From Chitinophaga sp. CF418 (GTDB taxonomy: Bacteria > Bacteroidota > Bacteroidia > Chitinophagales > Chitinophagaceae), in assembly GCF_900142925.1 (NCBI RefSeq), contig NZ_FRCN01000015.1, positions 124,001 through 188,000 on the forward strand: a DNA stretch of 64,000 nucleotides, written 5' to 3'. The notes below the pieces were generated by a model that was not told the origin of the DNA, made no database searches, and saw nothing but the letters and a program-made list of their open reading frames with translations. The position numbers and the translations under genes are program-made. Each line of letters begins with the position of its first letter. Within the stretch, counting starts at the first letter, position 1. Positions 18,390 to 26,828 of this stretch are shown here, one piece after another.

Positions 18390-19952
18390 TTAGAACCAGC
18401 TGCTTTTCTTACTGCTTTTACCACCCAGTCCCAGTGCTCCCAGCAGGCTGCGGGTAATGATGTTTGCCGCAGTACGGCCGGCCTGGCGTGCAGCAGAACT
18501 GGTCAGCACGGTTTCAAGAATGCCCTTTTCTTCTTTCTGTCTGCCTCCGCCTTTCGGGGATGTCTTTTCTTCCTTCTCCTGAGCCGTTTTTTCGGCTGCT
18601 TCCTCCAGTTTGGCATTCAGTATCTCATAAGCGCTTTCAGCGTCTATTTCGCGGTTATATTTCTTTACCAGTTTGGATGAGTTGACGATAGCATCAGCCT
18701 CTGCATCCGACAGTACATCCATACGGGAGCGTGGTGCTACCAGCATGGTAGCCGCCAATGGCGTTGGTTGCCCTTTTTCATTCAGACAGGTGAACAGTGC
18801 TTCCCCTATACCGATCTGTGTCAGTAATTCATCTGTTTTATAGAATTCAGACAGCGGATAGTTCTCTGCTGTTTGTTTGATGGACTTTCTGTCATTGGCA
18901 GTGAAAGCGCGTAATGCATGTTGCACTTTCATACCCAGCTGCCCCAACACAGACGGTGGAACGTCCATCGGGTTCTGTGTACAGAAGAAAATGCCTACTC
19001 CCTTGGAACGGATCAGCTTAATGATAGTCTCAATCTGCTGTAGCAATGCTGTACTGGCCTCCTGGAAAATGAGGTGAGCCTCATCGATGAACATCACCAG
19101 TTTAGGTTTTTCAAGATCGCCTTCTTCCGGTAGTATAGCATAAAGTTCAGCCAGCAGGCTTAACATGAAAGTGGAGAATAACTTCGGACGATCCTGTATG
19201 TCGGCTACCCTTACGATAGAGATAATCCCCCTGCCATCATCGCTGATACGCATCAGATCATCTACTTCGAAAGACGCCTCTCCAAAGAAAAGATCTGCGC
19301 CCTGTTGTTCCAGACCAACCACCTTACGAAGAATAGTACCTGCCGATGTGGTGGAGATCTTTCCGTAGTCTTTTTCCATTTCAGCCTTGCCTTCATCACT
19401 CACATACTGCAACACTTTTTTGAAATCTTTCAGATCTAGCAGTGGCAGTTTATTATCATCACAGTATTTGAATATCATGGAGACCAGACCTTCCTGGGTA
19501 TCGTTCAGTTCCAGTACCTTGGAGAGCAGCACCGGCCCGAATTCACTCACAGTAGCTCGGAGACGGGCGCCTTTTTCCTTACTAAGGGAAAGGAGTTCTG
19601 TTGGATAAGCTGAAGGTGACCAGCTACCGCCTATTTTCTGGTAACGCTCATCGATCTTGGGATTGCCGGTTCCTGCAGCAGCAATACCGCTCAGGTCTCC
19701 TTTAATGTCCATCAGCAGTACAGGTACGCTGGCGTCGCTCAAAGCTTCTGCAATCACCTGCAGGGTTTTGGTTTTACCAGTACCGGTGGCGCCGGCTATG
19801 AGACCATGTCTGTTTAATGTTTTCAGGGGGAGGGAAACATCTGCTCCGGCTATTACTTCGCCATCCAGCATGGCACATCCCAGTTTAATATGTTCACCTT
19901 TAAAGGAATAACCATCCTGTATGTACTCCAGAAATGCTTCTTTCGTTGCCAT
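18390..19952 (-). CDS. HerA-like ATPase, DUF853 family
   Basis: A 520-residue P-loop ATPase of the HerA/FtsK superfamily (DUF853, E. coli YjgR type). The ATG at 19952 gives MATKEAFLEYIQDGYSF; the frame is open for 33 more codons upstream but that segment is unlike the family. Walker A is GATGTGKTKTLQ (about 55-66), Walker B VMFIDEAHLIFQEA (about 290), and FFCTQNPMDVPPSVLGQLG is the sensor/arginine region characteristic of this group. KQTAENYPLSEFYKTDELL and IGEALFTCLNEKG follow. The C-terminal 70 residues are charged and end with a Ser/Lys-rich tail. The cellular role is not established; DNA translocation is inferred from the family. Confidence 0.9.
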   Translation of the reverse strand: MATKEAFLEYIQDGYSFKGEHIKLGCAMLDGEVIAGADVSLPLKTLNRHGLIAGATGTGKTKTLQVIAEALSDASVPVLLMDIKGDLSGIAAAGTGNPKIDERYQKIGGSWSPSAYPTELLSLSKEKGARLRATVSEFGPVLLSKVLELNDTQEGLVSMIFKYCDDNKLPLLDLKDFKKVLQYVSDEGKAEMEKDYGKISTTSAGTILRKVVGLEQQGADLFFGEASFEVDDLMRISDDGRGIISIVRVADIQDRPKLFSTFMLSLLAELYAILPEEGDLEKPKLVMFIDEAHLIFQEASTALLQQIETIIKLIRSKGVGIFFCTQNPMDVPPSVLGQLGMKVQHALRAFTANDRKSIKQTAENYPLSEFYKTDELLTQIGIGEALFTCLNEKGQPTPLAATMLVAPRSRMDVLSDAEADAIVNSSKLVKKYNREIDAESAYEILNAKLEEAAEKTAQEKEEKTSPKGGGRQKEEKGILETVLTSSAARQAGRTAANIITRSLLGALGLGGKSSKKSSWF

Positions 19953-20103
19953 GGTGTATAAAATTTTTGTTGAAGATATGGAAAAGCGGTTTTGGACAAA
20001 AGGGGGAATAAAAAAATCAGGAACAACGCATAAAAAATAATGCAGATGCATTTATTCTTCATGCTTAGTTCCTGATGTTATTTTTTGCCGTTTGCTGGCA
20101 GCC

Positions 20104-20484
20104 TTATAGTTCTTCTTCTCTTTCAAGCAATAAGATAGCGCCCTGGGGAACGATGAAATACTTCTCGCCCTGATAGGATACTTCTGTAGAGCCGCTTAAC
20201 AGGAAGATGGCCAGATCGCCTTCTTTTGCCTGGAGGGGAATATATTTCACTTTCTCCTCTTCCGGCTTCCATGCCTCATCCTCTTCGCTGGGTAATGGCA
20301 ATGCATAACCAGGCCCGGTTTTGATCACATAACCCTGCTGTACCTTTTCCCTTTCCTGCATGCCGGGAGGAAGATATAAGCCACTGTCTGTGCGTTCGTT
20401 AGGAGTGGTTAGTTTAATAAGCACCCGGTCTCCTACAACTATTAGCTTCTTCAATTTATTGTCTTGAGTCAAATGTATAGCCAT
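20104..20484 (-). CDS. GroES-like co-chaperone, extended form
   Basis: A 126-residue protein with a GroES-type beta-barrel: KLIVVGDRVLIKL at the start, a mobile-loop-like segment TDSGLYLPPGMQEREKVQQG, and the end VSYQGEKYFIVPQGAILLL. Standard GroES is about 90-97 residues; here an acidic insert of about 25 residues (ALPLPSEEDEAWKPEEEKVK) separates the two halves, and groEL is not adjacent. It is thus a paralogue rather than the housekeeping GroES, or a protein that only shares the fold. A -7 element lies 16 bases upstream of the ATG. Confidence 0.75.
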   Translation of the reverse strand: MAIHLTQDNKLKKLIVVGDRVLIKLTTPNERTDSGLYLPPGMQEREKVQQGYVIKTGPGYALPLPSEEDEAWKPEEEKVKYIPLQAKEGDLAIFLLSGSTEVSYQGEKYFIVPQGAILLLEREEEL

Positions 20485-20500
20485 GGTAATATACCTCCGC

Positions 20501-20508
20501 CAAAGGTA
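20501..20508 (-). promoter_or_regulatory. -7 promoter element of the GroES-like gene
   Basis: Minus-strand TACCTTTG matches TAnnTTTG, 16 bases upstream of the ATG at 20484. Confidence 0.5.
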
Positions 20509-20554
20509 TTACAAAATGCGTGCAGCAGGAGTATGCGGTGCCAATATGGCACAG

Positions 20555-21394
20555 TTATGCATCTGCCAGCCGGAATGTATCGGCCACTCTGATACCTTTT
20601 TCTGTCAATTGCAGGGTGCAACACTCCGTAACGGGGTCATGCTCAAAAAAGAGAACGTAGTTGTTCTCCACAGCCTCTTGTAAAAAGCTCTTTTTCTCCT
20701 GCAGGGTTGTCAGCGGGAACATATCGTATGCCATTACGTAAGGGATAGGGATATGCCCCGTGCTGGGCAGGAGGTCGGCCATATAAACGATAGTCTTGTC
20801 CTTGTATCGTATCTGCGGCAGCATCATGGAGTCTGTATGTCCGAATACAAAGCGGATATTGAAATCATTACTGAAAGGAATGCCTTCCTCGCGGGGAATG
20901 AATTTCAGCTGTCCACTTTCCTGTATAGGCAGGATATTTTCCTTCAGAAAAGAGGCTTTTTCCCGCTCGTTGGGCTTGGTTGCCCAGTCCCAATGCTCCT
21001 GGTTGCTCCAGAAACTGGCATTTTTAAAGGCAGGTGCCAGTTTATCTCCCTGTCTTTCTATACTACCGCCACAGTGGTCAAAGTGCAGATGTGTCAGGAA
21101 TACGTCGGTAATATCATCACGGTGAAAGCCATGTTTTGCCAGGGATGCATCGATGCTGGCATCTCCGTGCAGGTAATAATGGCTGAAGAATTTCTCGTCC
21201 TGTTTATTGCCAATACCGGTATCTATCAGGATCAGGCGGTCGCCGTCTTCTATCAGCAGGCTACGCATGGCCCATGAGCACATGTTGTTCTCGTCTGCCG
21301 GATTCAGTTTGTTCCAGATGCTTTTAGGCACTACGCCAAACATGGCGCCTCCGTCCAGTTTAAAATGGCCTGTATCTATACTGTATAAGTTCAT
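20555..21394 (-). CDS. Metallo-beta-lactamase-fold hydrolase
   Basis: A 279-residue MBL-fold enzyme. The zinc motif reads LTHLHFDHCGG (H-x-H-x-D-H, about residues 107-117), preceded by LILIDTGIGNK and followed by the third-ligand segment FVFGHTDSMM and the Asp in YMADLLP. The spacing resembles the AttM/AiiA-like and alkylsulfatase-like branches. No substrate can be assigned. It starts 35 bases after the end of the UMF1 transporter gene on the same strand, so the two may be co-transcribed. Confidence 0.85.
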   Translation of the reverse strand: MNLYSIDTGHFKLDGGAMFGVVPKSIWNKLNPADENNMCSWAMRSLLIEDGDRLILIDTGIGNKQDEKFFSHYYLHGDASIDASLAKHGFHRDDITDVFLTHLHFDHCGGSIERQGDKLAPAFKNASFWSNQEHWDWATKPNEREKASFLKENILPIQESGQLKFIPREEGIPFSNDFNIRFVFGHTDSMMLPQIRYKDKTIVYMADLLPSTGHIPIPYVMAYDMFPLTTLQEKKSFLQEAVENNYVLFFEHDPVTECCTLQLTEKGIRVADTFRLADA

Positions 21395-21429
21395 GATTGG
21401 ATCAGTTTGGATGCTGAAGTTCGTGAATT

Positions 21430-22731
21430 TCAGTTTCCGGCAGCAAGCCTTTTTTGTTTTTGCAGTGCTGAATAGAGCCAGATCAAACCTATCGCAAAGA
21501 ATACGATCAGTGCCAGTACAGAGTTCCGCATACTACCTGTCAGCTCATGGATATAGCCGAAAGTGATCATCCCTATGGCAATAGACAATTTCTCTACCAC
21601 ATCATAGTAGCTGAAGAATGAAGCGGTATCGTCTGTTTCAGGCATCAGTTTGGCGTAGGTAGAACGGCTCAGGGATTGTACCCCACCCATTACCAGACCT
21701 ACCGCTATGGCCAGCAAATAAAAGTCTGTAGCCGTCTGCATGCGATATCCTGCCAGGCAGATGCATACCCACAGGACAACCACCACCATTAATACAGGGA
21801 GGTTCCCAAATTTGCCCGATAGTCTGGCTATTCCCCAGGCGCCGAGTACCGCTACTATCTGGATGGCTACCACGGCCATTATCAATTTGTCAGCAGGCAA
21901 TCCCAGTTCCTGACTGCCGAAGATAGTAGCGGCCATCATCACTGTCTGAACGCCCATGCTGTAAAAGAAGAATCCACGCAGGAATCTTTTCAGTACAGGC
22001 ATCCCGCTTACCTGTGCAAATACTTTTTTGAGCTCCCGGAAACCTTCTGTCAGCGCGCTGGCGCTATGTTGCTGTACAGTTGCCTTAGAGGCCGGCAGGC
22101 GTATAAAGGTGATCTGTGCAAAGCCTATCCACCAGAGGCCTGTCAACAGAAAAGTAATACGTACAGGCATACCACCATCAATACCGAATGGCTTCACTAC
22201 TACAAGGGCAAAGCCGATCAGCTGTAACAGCACACTGCCTATATATCCCATCGCATAACCTTTCGCACTGATGCGGTCGCGGTCTTCTACGACGGCTATT
22301 TCGGGCAGATAGGAGTTGTAGAATACTAACCCGCCGCAATATCCCAGCGTGGCCAGTATAAAGAAGATGGCGCCGTATTCAACACTGGGATTCGGTCCTG
22401 TGAAGTTAAACAAAGCGCAACAGCTTAATCCTCCCAGCCAGGTGAACAGCATGAGATATCTTTTCTTATTACCTCTTGTATCTGCAATGGAAGAGAGTAT
22501 GGGCGACAACAGTGCTGCCAGTATAAAAGCGGCAGCCATAGAGTAATCGTACAATGCAGAGTTCACGAAGGTTCTTCCGAAGAAGCTTACATTGTTACCG
22601 TTGGTATCAGAGTGCGTAATAGTAGTGAAATAAATAGGGAAAAAAGTGGTGGTAATTACCAGGTTGTATACCGAGTTGGCCCAGTCATACATTGCCCAGC
22701 CATTGATTACTTTTTTACTGGCAGTTTGCAT
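21430..22731 (-). CDS. MFS transporter, UMF1 (Atg22-like) family
   Basis: A 433-residue membrane protein with about 12 transmembrane helices. The N-terminus KKVINGWAMYDWANSVYNLV is the signature of the UMF1 family, whose yeast relative Atg22 exports amino acids from the vacuole. A long acidic/polar loop after helix 1 (HSDTNGNNVSFFGRTF) and the central QVSGMPVLKRFLRGFFFYSMG are also typical. The substrate in bacteria is unknown. A -7 element lies 23 bases upstream. The ABC ATPase gene ends 80 bases upstream on the same strand. Confidence 0.88.
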   Translation of the reverse strand: MQTASKKVINGWAMYDWANSVYNLVITTTFFPIYFTTITHSDTNGNNVSFFGRTFVNSALYDYSMAAAFILAALLSPILSSIADTRGNKKRYLMLFTWLGGLSCCALFNFTGPNPSVEYGAIFFILATLGYCGGLVFYNSYLPEIAVVEDRDRISAKGYAMGYIGSVLLQLIGFALVVVKPFGIDGGMPVRITFLLTGLWWIGFAQITFIRLPASKATVQQHSASALTEGFRELKKVFAQVSGMPVLKRFLRGFFFYSMGVQTVMMAATIFGSQELGLPADKLIMAVVAIQIVAVLGAWGIARLSGKFGNLPVLMVVVVLWVCICLAGYRMQTATDFYLLAIAVGLVMGGVQSLSRSTYAKLMPETDDTASFFSYYDVVEKLSIAIGMITFGYIHELTGSMRNSVLALIVFFAIGLIWLYSALQKQKRLAAGN

Positions 22732-22753
22732 ATGAGTAAGTAAGTTAATGAAT

Positions 22754-22761
22754 CAAAAATA
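22754..22761 (-). promoter_or_regulatory. -7 promoter element of the UMF1 gene
   Basis: Minus-strand TATTTTTG matches TAnnTTTG, 23 bases upstream of the ATG at 22731. It suggests the lpx-ABC operon and the UMF1 gene are separate units. Confidence 0.45.
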
Positions 22762-22811
22762 AGGTATATGGAGCTTGTTGAATCAATGCGGCCTCGGTAA
22801 AGCGGGTACGC

Positions 22812-23429
22812 TTATTTATAATCCTGTATTCTGATGTGGTGCTGACACATGAAGTATTCCTGCTCATCATTGGAACTAACAATGATAAGACGGTCGCCGC
22901 TATAATCGGTAATAAGTTGCTGATAGAGCTGAATACCCGAGGTATCCAGGTTAGTACAGGGTTCATCCAGCAGCAGCACGGGAACATCAGAGAAAATGGT
23001 CAATGCCAGTTTCAGTCGCTGTTTCATACCGGATGAAAAATAGCGGATCTGTTTGTTCATGGATTTCTCCAGGCCCACCAGGGCTACAGCATCTGCAGGA
23101 GTAATAGTAGGAATGAATTGTTTGAACTGTAGGTGGAACTGCAGGCTTTCTGCCAGTGTAAATTCTTCTACCAGTTCGAGGTAAGGAGCAGCAATGGCAC
23201 AATGCCGGAAAAACTGATCAGGACTGAGCAGTTCTTCCGGTGTGCTATAAGTAACGGAACCTTCATTGTGATGCAGGTGTCCGCTGATAACCTGTAAAAG
23301 AGTAGATTTTCCCGAGCCATTGGGACCCAGTATGGCATACCTTCCGCCTGCTTCAAAAGTGGCGGATACACGACGGAAGATCCAGTCGTAATTAAATCGT
23401 TTGCCTGTCTGGTGCAGCGTTATTTTCAT
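22812..23429 (-). CDS. ABC transporter ATP-binding protein
   Basis: A 205-residue nucleotide-binding subunit. Walker A ILGPNGSGKSTLLQ (about 34-47), signature FSSGMKQRLKLAL, Walker B VPVLLLDEPCTNLD and the switch region IVSSNDEQE are complete. It lacks a fused membrane domain and no permease gene lies next to it. Its start overlaps the lpxA stop by 4 bases (ATGA), so translation is coupled to lpxA. This coupling suggests a job in envelope biogenesis, but the substrate and partner are unknown. Such small CcmA-like ATPases are seen beside lpx genes in related Bacteroidota. Confidence 0.88.
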   Translation of the reverse strand: MKITLHQTGKRFNYDWIFRRVSATFEAGGRYAILGPNGSGKSTLLQVISGHLHHNEGSVTYSTPEELLSPDQFFRHCAIAAPYLELVEEFTLAESLQFHLQFKQFIPTITPADAVALVGLEKSMNKQIRYFSSGMKQRLKLALTIFSDVPVLLLDEPCTNLDTSGIQLYQQLITDYSGDRLIIVSSNDEQEYFMCQHHIRIQDYK

Positions 23430-24220
23430 TCGTCGCTGGCTAGTGACGTATAACCTTTCATAATACCCCTGCCGGATTCACGGATGAAGGAAAGTATCTC
23501 ATCCCTTTCATCAGTGGCAGGATATTCCGCTTCAATGATACTAATGGCTTTTGACAGCTTGTATCCTTTCACGAATATGATGCGGTAGATATCCAGTACG
23601 TGATTGATCTTTTCAAGAGAGAAACCTCTTCTTTTAAGACCGATAGAATTCACGCCTACGTATGACAATGGCTCACGCGCTGCCTTTACGTAAGGTGGTA
23701 CATCCTTTCTCACGAGGGAACCACCCGTAACAAAGGCATGTGCGCCTATTTTACAGAACTGCTGAACGGCTACCATGCCCGCCAGTACGACGTGGTCGCC
23801 CACAGTGATATGGCCAGCCAGGGTAGTGTTGTTGGAAAATACACAGTTATTGCCCACTTCACAATCGTGTGCAATATGACTGTATGCCATGATCAGGCAG
23901 TTTTTGCCGATAACGGTTTTCCATTTATCCTTGGTTCCTCTGTTTATGGTTACGTACTCTCTGATCGTGGTGTTGTCTCCTATTTCAGTTGTGGTTTCTT
24001 CGCCTGCAAATTTGAGATCTTGCGGAATGGCGGAAATTACAGCCCCGGGGAAGATACGGCAGTTCTTACCGATCCTGGCGCCTTCCATAATGGTGACATT
24101 GGAGCCGATCCAGGTGCCGTCTCCGATTTCAACATTCTTATGAATGACAGTGAAAGGATCGATCTTTACGTTTGGCGCAACTTTGGCGTCCGGGTGAATG
24201 TAAGTTAGCGGATGGATCAT
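23426..24220 (-). CDS. lpxA: UDP-N-acetylglucosamine acyltransferase LpxA
   Basis: First enzyme of lipid A synthesis: it transfers a 3-hydroxyacyl chain from ACP to UDP-GlcNAc in the cytoplasm. The 264-residue protein is a left-handed beta-helix of hexapeptide repeats (IGDGTWIGSNVTIMEGARIG and on). MAYSHIAHDCEVGNNC carries the catalytic His (about 124), NTTLAGHITVGDHVVLAGM and VQQFCKIGAHAFV match the family core, and DVPPYVKAARE begins the C-terminal helical domain. Length is normal. It sits 9 bases after lpxC/fabZ and overlaps the ABC gene by 4 bases. Confidence 0.97.
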   Translation of the reverse strand: MIHPLTYIHPDAKVAPNVKIDPFTVIHKNVEIGDGTWIGSNVTIMEGARIGKNCRIFPGAVISAIPQDLKFAGEETTTEIGDNTTIREYVTINRGTKDKWKTVIGKNCLIMAYSHIAHDCEVGNNCVFSNNTTLAGHITVGDHVVLAGMVAVQQFCKIGAHAFVTGGSLVRKDVPPYVKAAREPLSYVGVNSIGLKRRGFSLEKINHVLDIYRIIFVKGYKLSKAISIIEAEYPATDERDEILSFIRESGRGIMKGYTSLASDE

Positions 24221-24229
24221 TGCTATTGT

Positions 24230-25645
24230 TTAGCTTTCTCTTGTTTTAATGATTTGAGCGGTCAGGTCCCCTTCAGTTACTACCTTGTTACCTACAAATA
24301 CGGTTCCTCTCATTTCTACTATGCCTCTTCTGATGGGACTCAGCAATTCCATCTTCAGGATCATGGTGTCTCCTGGAAATACTTTCTGCTTGAACTTACA
24401 GTTGTCGATCTTGATAAAATAGGTATCGTAATTCTGAGGATCGGGAACGGTGTTGAGTGCAAGAATACCTCCGCACTGTGCCAGTGCTTCTACCTGCAAT
24501 ACGCCCGGCATTACGGGATTATTCGGGAAGTGGCCCTGGAAGAAGTGCTCGTTGAAGGTAACGTTTTTGATACCTACTACCTGTGAATCAGTAAGATCGA
24601 TGATCTTGTCTACCAGCAGCATCGGATAACGATGCGGCAACGTTCTTTCAATACGTGGCAGATCAAAGATAGCTGGCTTATTAGGATCGTATACAGGCAC
24701 ATCCTTGATGTGCTTGTTCTTCTTGATATACTGTTTGATCTTACGGGCAAACTCCACGTTGGAAGCATGTCCCGGACGGTTTGCAATGATATGCGCCTTA
24801 ATAGGAACGCCTACCAGCGCCAGGTCACCTATGATGTCCAGCAGCTTGTGGCGCGCCGGTTCATTCGGGAAGTGAAGCTGTATGTTATTGAGGATGCCTT
24901 CTCTCTGTGCTACGCTGATGTTCTCACGGTTGAACACTTTGGCGAGACCGCCCAGTTGCTCTTCGCTTACAGCTTTGTCAACGATCACGATAGCGTTGTT
25001 GATATCACCGCCTTTGATCAGGTTGTTGGAGATCAGGTATTCCAGTTCATGCAGGAACACGAAAGTACGGCAGGGCGCTACTTCCTCTTTGAAGTCCTGC
25101 AGGCTGTTCAGATTAGCATGTTGCGTTCCTAAAACAGGAGAATTGAAATCGATCAGGCAGGTAATACGATAATCCACTGCAGGCAGCGCTACCATTTCTA
25201 CGTTCTTGTTATCGTCGTAGTAATTGATATTGGTGTCAATGGAATACCAAACCTTTTTAGCATCCTGTTCGGCAATACCGGCTTCCTCTATCTTCTGGAT
25301 AAAGGGATAGGAACTACCATCCATAATAGGAATTTCAGGACCATCGATCTCGATGTGTACGTTATCGACCCCTGTTCCTACCAGGGCAGCCATAATATGC
25401 TCGATCGTACTTACGCGGGCGCCGTTGTGTTCGAGGGTCGTGCTGCGTGCAGTATCCACGACATAATCGACATCGGCTTTAACTACAGGTTGTTCAGGCA
25501 GATCTACACGCTGAAATTTAATACCGTAACCGGGAGTGGCCGGCTTCAGGGTCATGTTTACATGCGCTCCTGTGTGTAAACCAACACCCGATATTGTAAC
25601 AGGGGCTTTTATCGTATGTTGGTTAGACGACTGTTGACTATCCAT
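24230..25645 (-). CDS. lpxC/fabZ: Bifunctional LpxC deacetylase / FabZ dehydratase
   Basis: A natural fusion typical of Bacteroidota. Residues 1-310 are LpxC, the zinc deacetylase committing step of lipid A synthesis: SGVGLHTG at the start, STIEHIMAALVG (zinc His about 82), IMDGSSYPF and EPARHKLLDIIGDLAL (zinc His and Asp, the HKxxD motif). Residues from about 328 are FabZ, the 3-hydroxyacyl-ACP dehydratase: LPHRYPMLLVDKI, then EHFFQGHFPNNPVMPGVLQ with the catalytic His and EALAQCGG. The fusion joins the lipid A pathway to fatty acid elongation, which share 3-hydroxyacyl-ACP. It lies 33 bases after lpxD. Confidence 0.97.
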   Translation of the reverse strand: MDSQQSSNQHTIKAPVTISGVGLHTGAHVNMTLKPATPGYGIKFQRVDLPEQPVVKADVDYVVDTARSTTLEHNGARVSTIEHIMAALVGTGVDNVHIEIDGPEIPIMDGSSYPFIQKIEEAGIAEQDAKKVWYSIDTNINYYDDNKNVEMVALPAVDYRITCLIDFNSPVLGTQHANLNSLQDFKEEVAPCRTFVFLHELEYLISNNLIKGGDINNAIVIVDKAVSEEQLGGLAKVFNRENISVAQREGILNNIQLHFPNEPARHKLLDIIGDLALVGVPIKAHIIANRPGHASNVEFARKIKQYIKKNKHIKDVPVYDPNKPAIFDLPRIERTLPHRYPMLLVDKIIDLTDSQVVGIKNVTFNEHFFQGHFPNNPVMPGVLQVEALAQCGGILALNTVPDPQNYDTYFIKIDNCKFKQKVFPGDTMILKMELLSPIRRGIVEMRGTVFVGNKVVTEGDLTAQIIKTRES

Positions 25646-25678
25646 ATTTTATTATAACTGTTTATCCTACTTTGTTCT

Positions 25679-26728
25679 TCAAACACCTTCCCGCACGGAA
25701 AGCAGTTGTTTTACCATATCTTCCAATTCCTTCACGCGTTTTTCAAGGTCCGGCAAATTTCTAAAAATTGCCTGACTTTTCAGCGAACTTTTGTAATCAA
25801 AGGCAGGGGATCCCATCAGTGCTGTATTGGGTTCCGCTATCGATTTAGACAAACCGCTCTGCGCATTGATTTTGGTGCCGTCTGCCAGCTGGATGTGTCC
25901 CACCAGGCCTACCTGTCCGCCTATCACACAGTTTTTGCCGATTTTGGTACTGCCGGATATACCGGTCTGTGCCGCAATTACAGAATTGGTATCCACATCC
26001 ACATTGTGCGCTATCTGGATCAGATTATCCAGTTTTACGCCCTGACGGATAACGGTGGAACCCATTGTAGCGCGGTCTATTGTGGTATTAGCCCCTATTT
26101 CCACATCATCGTGAATGATCACGTTGCCGATCTGCGGCACTTTCTTATAGGTTCCATCAGGCTGCGGTGCAAAGCCAAAACCATCGCCACCGATCACACA
26201 ACCCGCATGCAGGATAACCCTGCTGCCCAGTATACAGTTGTCATATACCTTTACTCCAGGGAAGATGACAGTATCATCTTTTACAGTAACATTGTCACCA
26301 AGGTATACGCCGGGATATATTTTAACATTGTTTCCAAGCACCACATTCTCACCCAGGTAGGCAAAAGCGCCGATAAAGACGTTCTGGCCGGTTTTAACTG
26401 ATGCAGGCACATAAGACGGTTGCTGAATACCGGTCTTGTTACCTACCATCTGTTTATATTTTTCCAGAAGAAGGGCAAAGCTGCTATAAGCATCTTTTAC
26501 CCTGATCAGGGTTGACTTAACAGGTTTTTCCGTTACAAGGCTCTCATTCACTATCAGTATCGAAGCATTGGTAGTATAAATGAACTCTTCGTATTTAGGA
26601 TTGGCAATGAAACTGAGCATCCCTTCACCGGCCTCTTCAATCTTGGCGATGTTGCTCACTTTTACGTCCGGGTTGCCTTCCAGCTTACCATCCAGCATGG
26701 TAGCCAATTGTAATGCGCTAAACTGCAT
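25679..26728 (-). CDS. lpxD: UDP-3-O-acylglucosamine N-acyltransferase LpxD
   Basis: Third lipid A enzyme, adding the second hydroxyacyl chain to UDP-3-O-acyl-glucosamine. The 349-residue protein has an N-terminal uridine-binding domain (SALQLATMLDGKLEGN; LSFIANPKYEEF), a left-handed beta-helix, and the catalytic segment LIQIAHNVDVDTNSVIAAQ with the His near residue 240. GGDGFGFAPQPDGTYKKVPQ is diagnostic for LpxD. A short C-terminal coiled helix (LPDLEKRVKELEDMVKQL) replaces the usual end. It follows the HD hydrolase gene by 100 bases. Confidence 0.97.
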   Translation of the reverse strand: MQFSALQLATMLDGKLEGNPDVKVSNIAKIEEAGEGMLSFIANPKYEEFIYTTNASILIVNESLVTEKPVKSTLIRVKDAYSSFALLLEKYKQMVGNKTGIQQPSYVPASVKTGQNVFIGAFAYLGENVVLGNNVKIYPGVYLGDNVTVKDDTVIFPGVKVYDNCILGSRVILHAGCVIGGDGFGFAPQPDGTYKKVPQIGNVIIHDDVEIGANTTIDRATMGSTVIRQGVKLDNLIQIAHNVDVDTNSVIAAQTGISGSTKIGKNCVIGGQVGLVGHIQLADGTKINAQSGLSKSIAEPNTALMGSPAFDYKSSLKSQAIFRNLPDLEKRVKELEDMVKQLLSVREGV

Positions 26729-26828
26729 AGTTATTAATTAATAATGTTACCCGACCAGACCAGCTATCAACTTATACCTATTCCACAACTCGTATTTCCG
26801 GAATTTGTAATTGATAATTAGCCATTCA

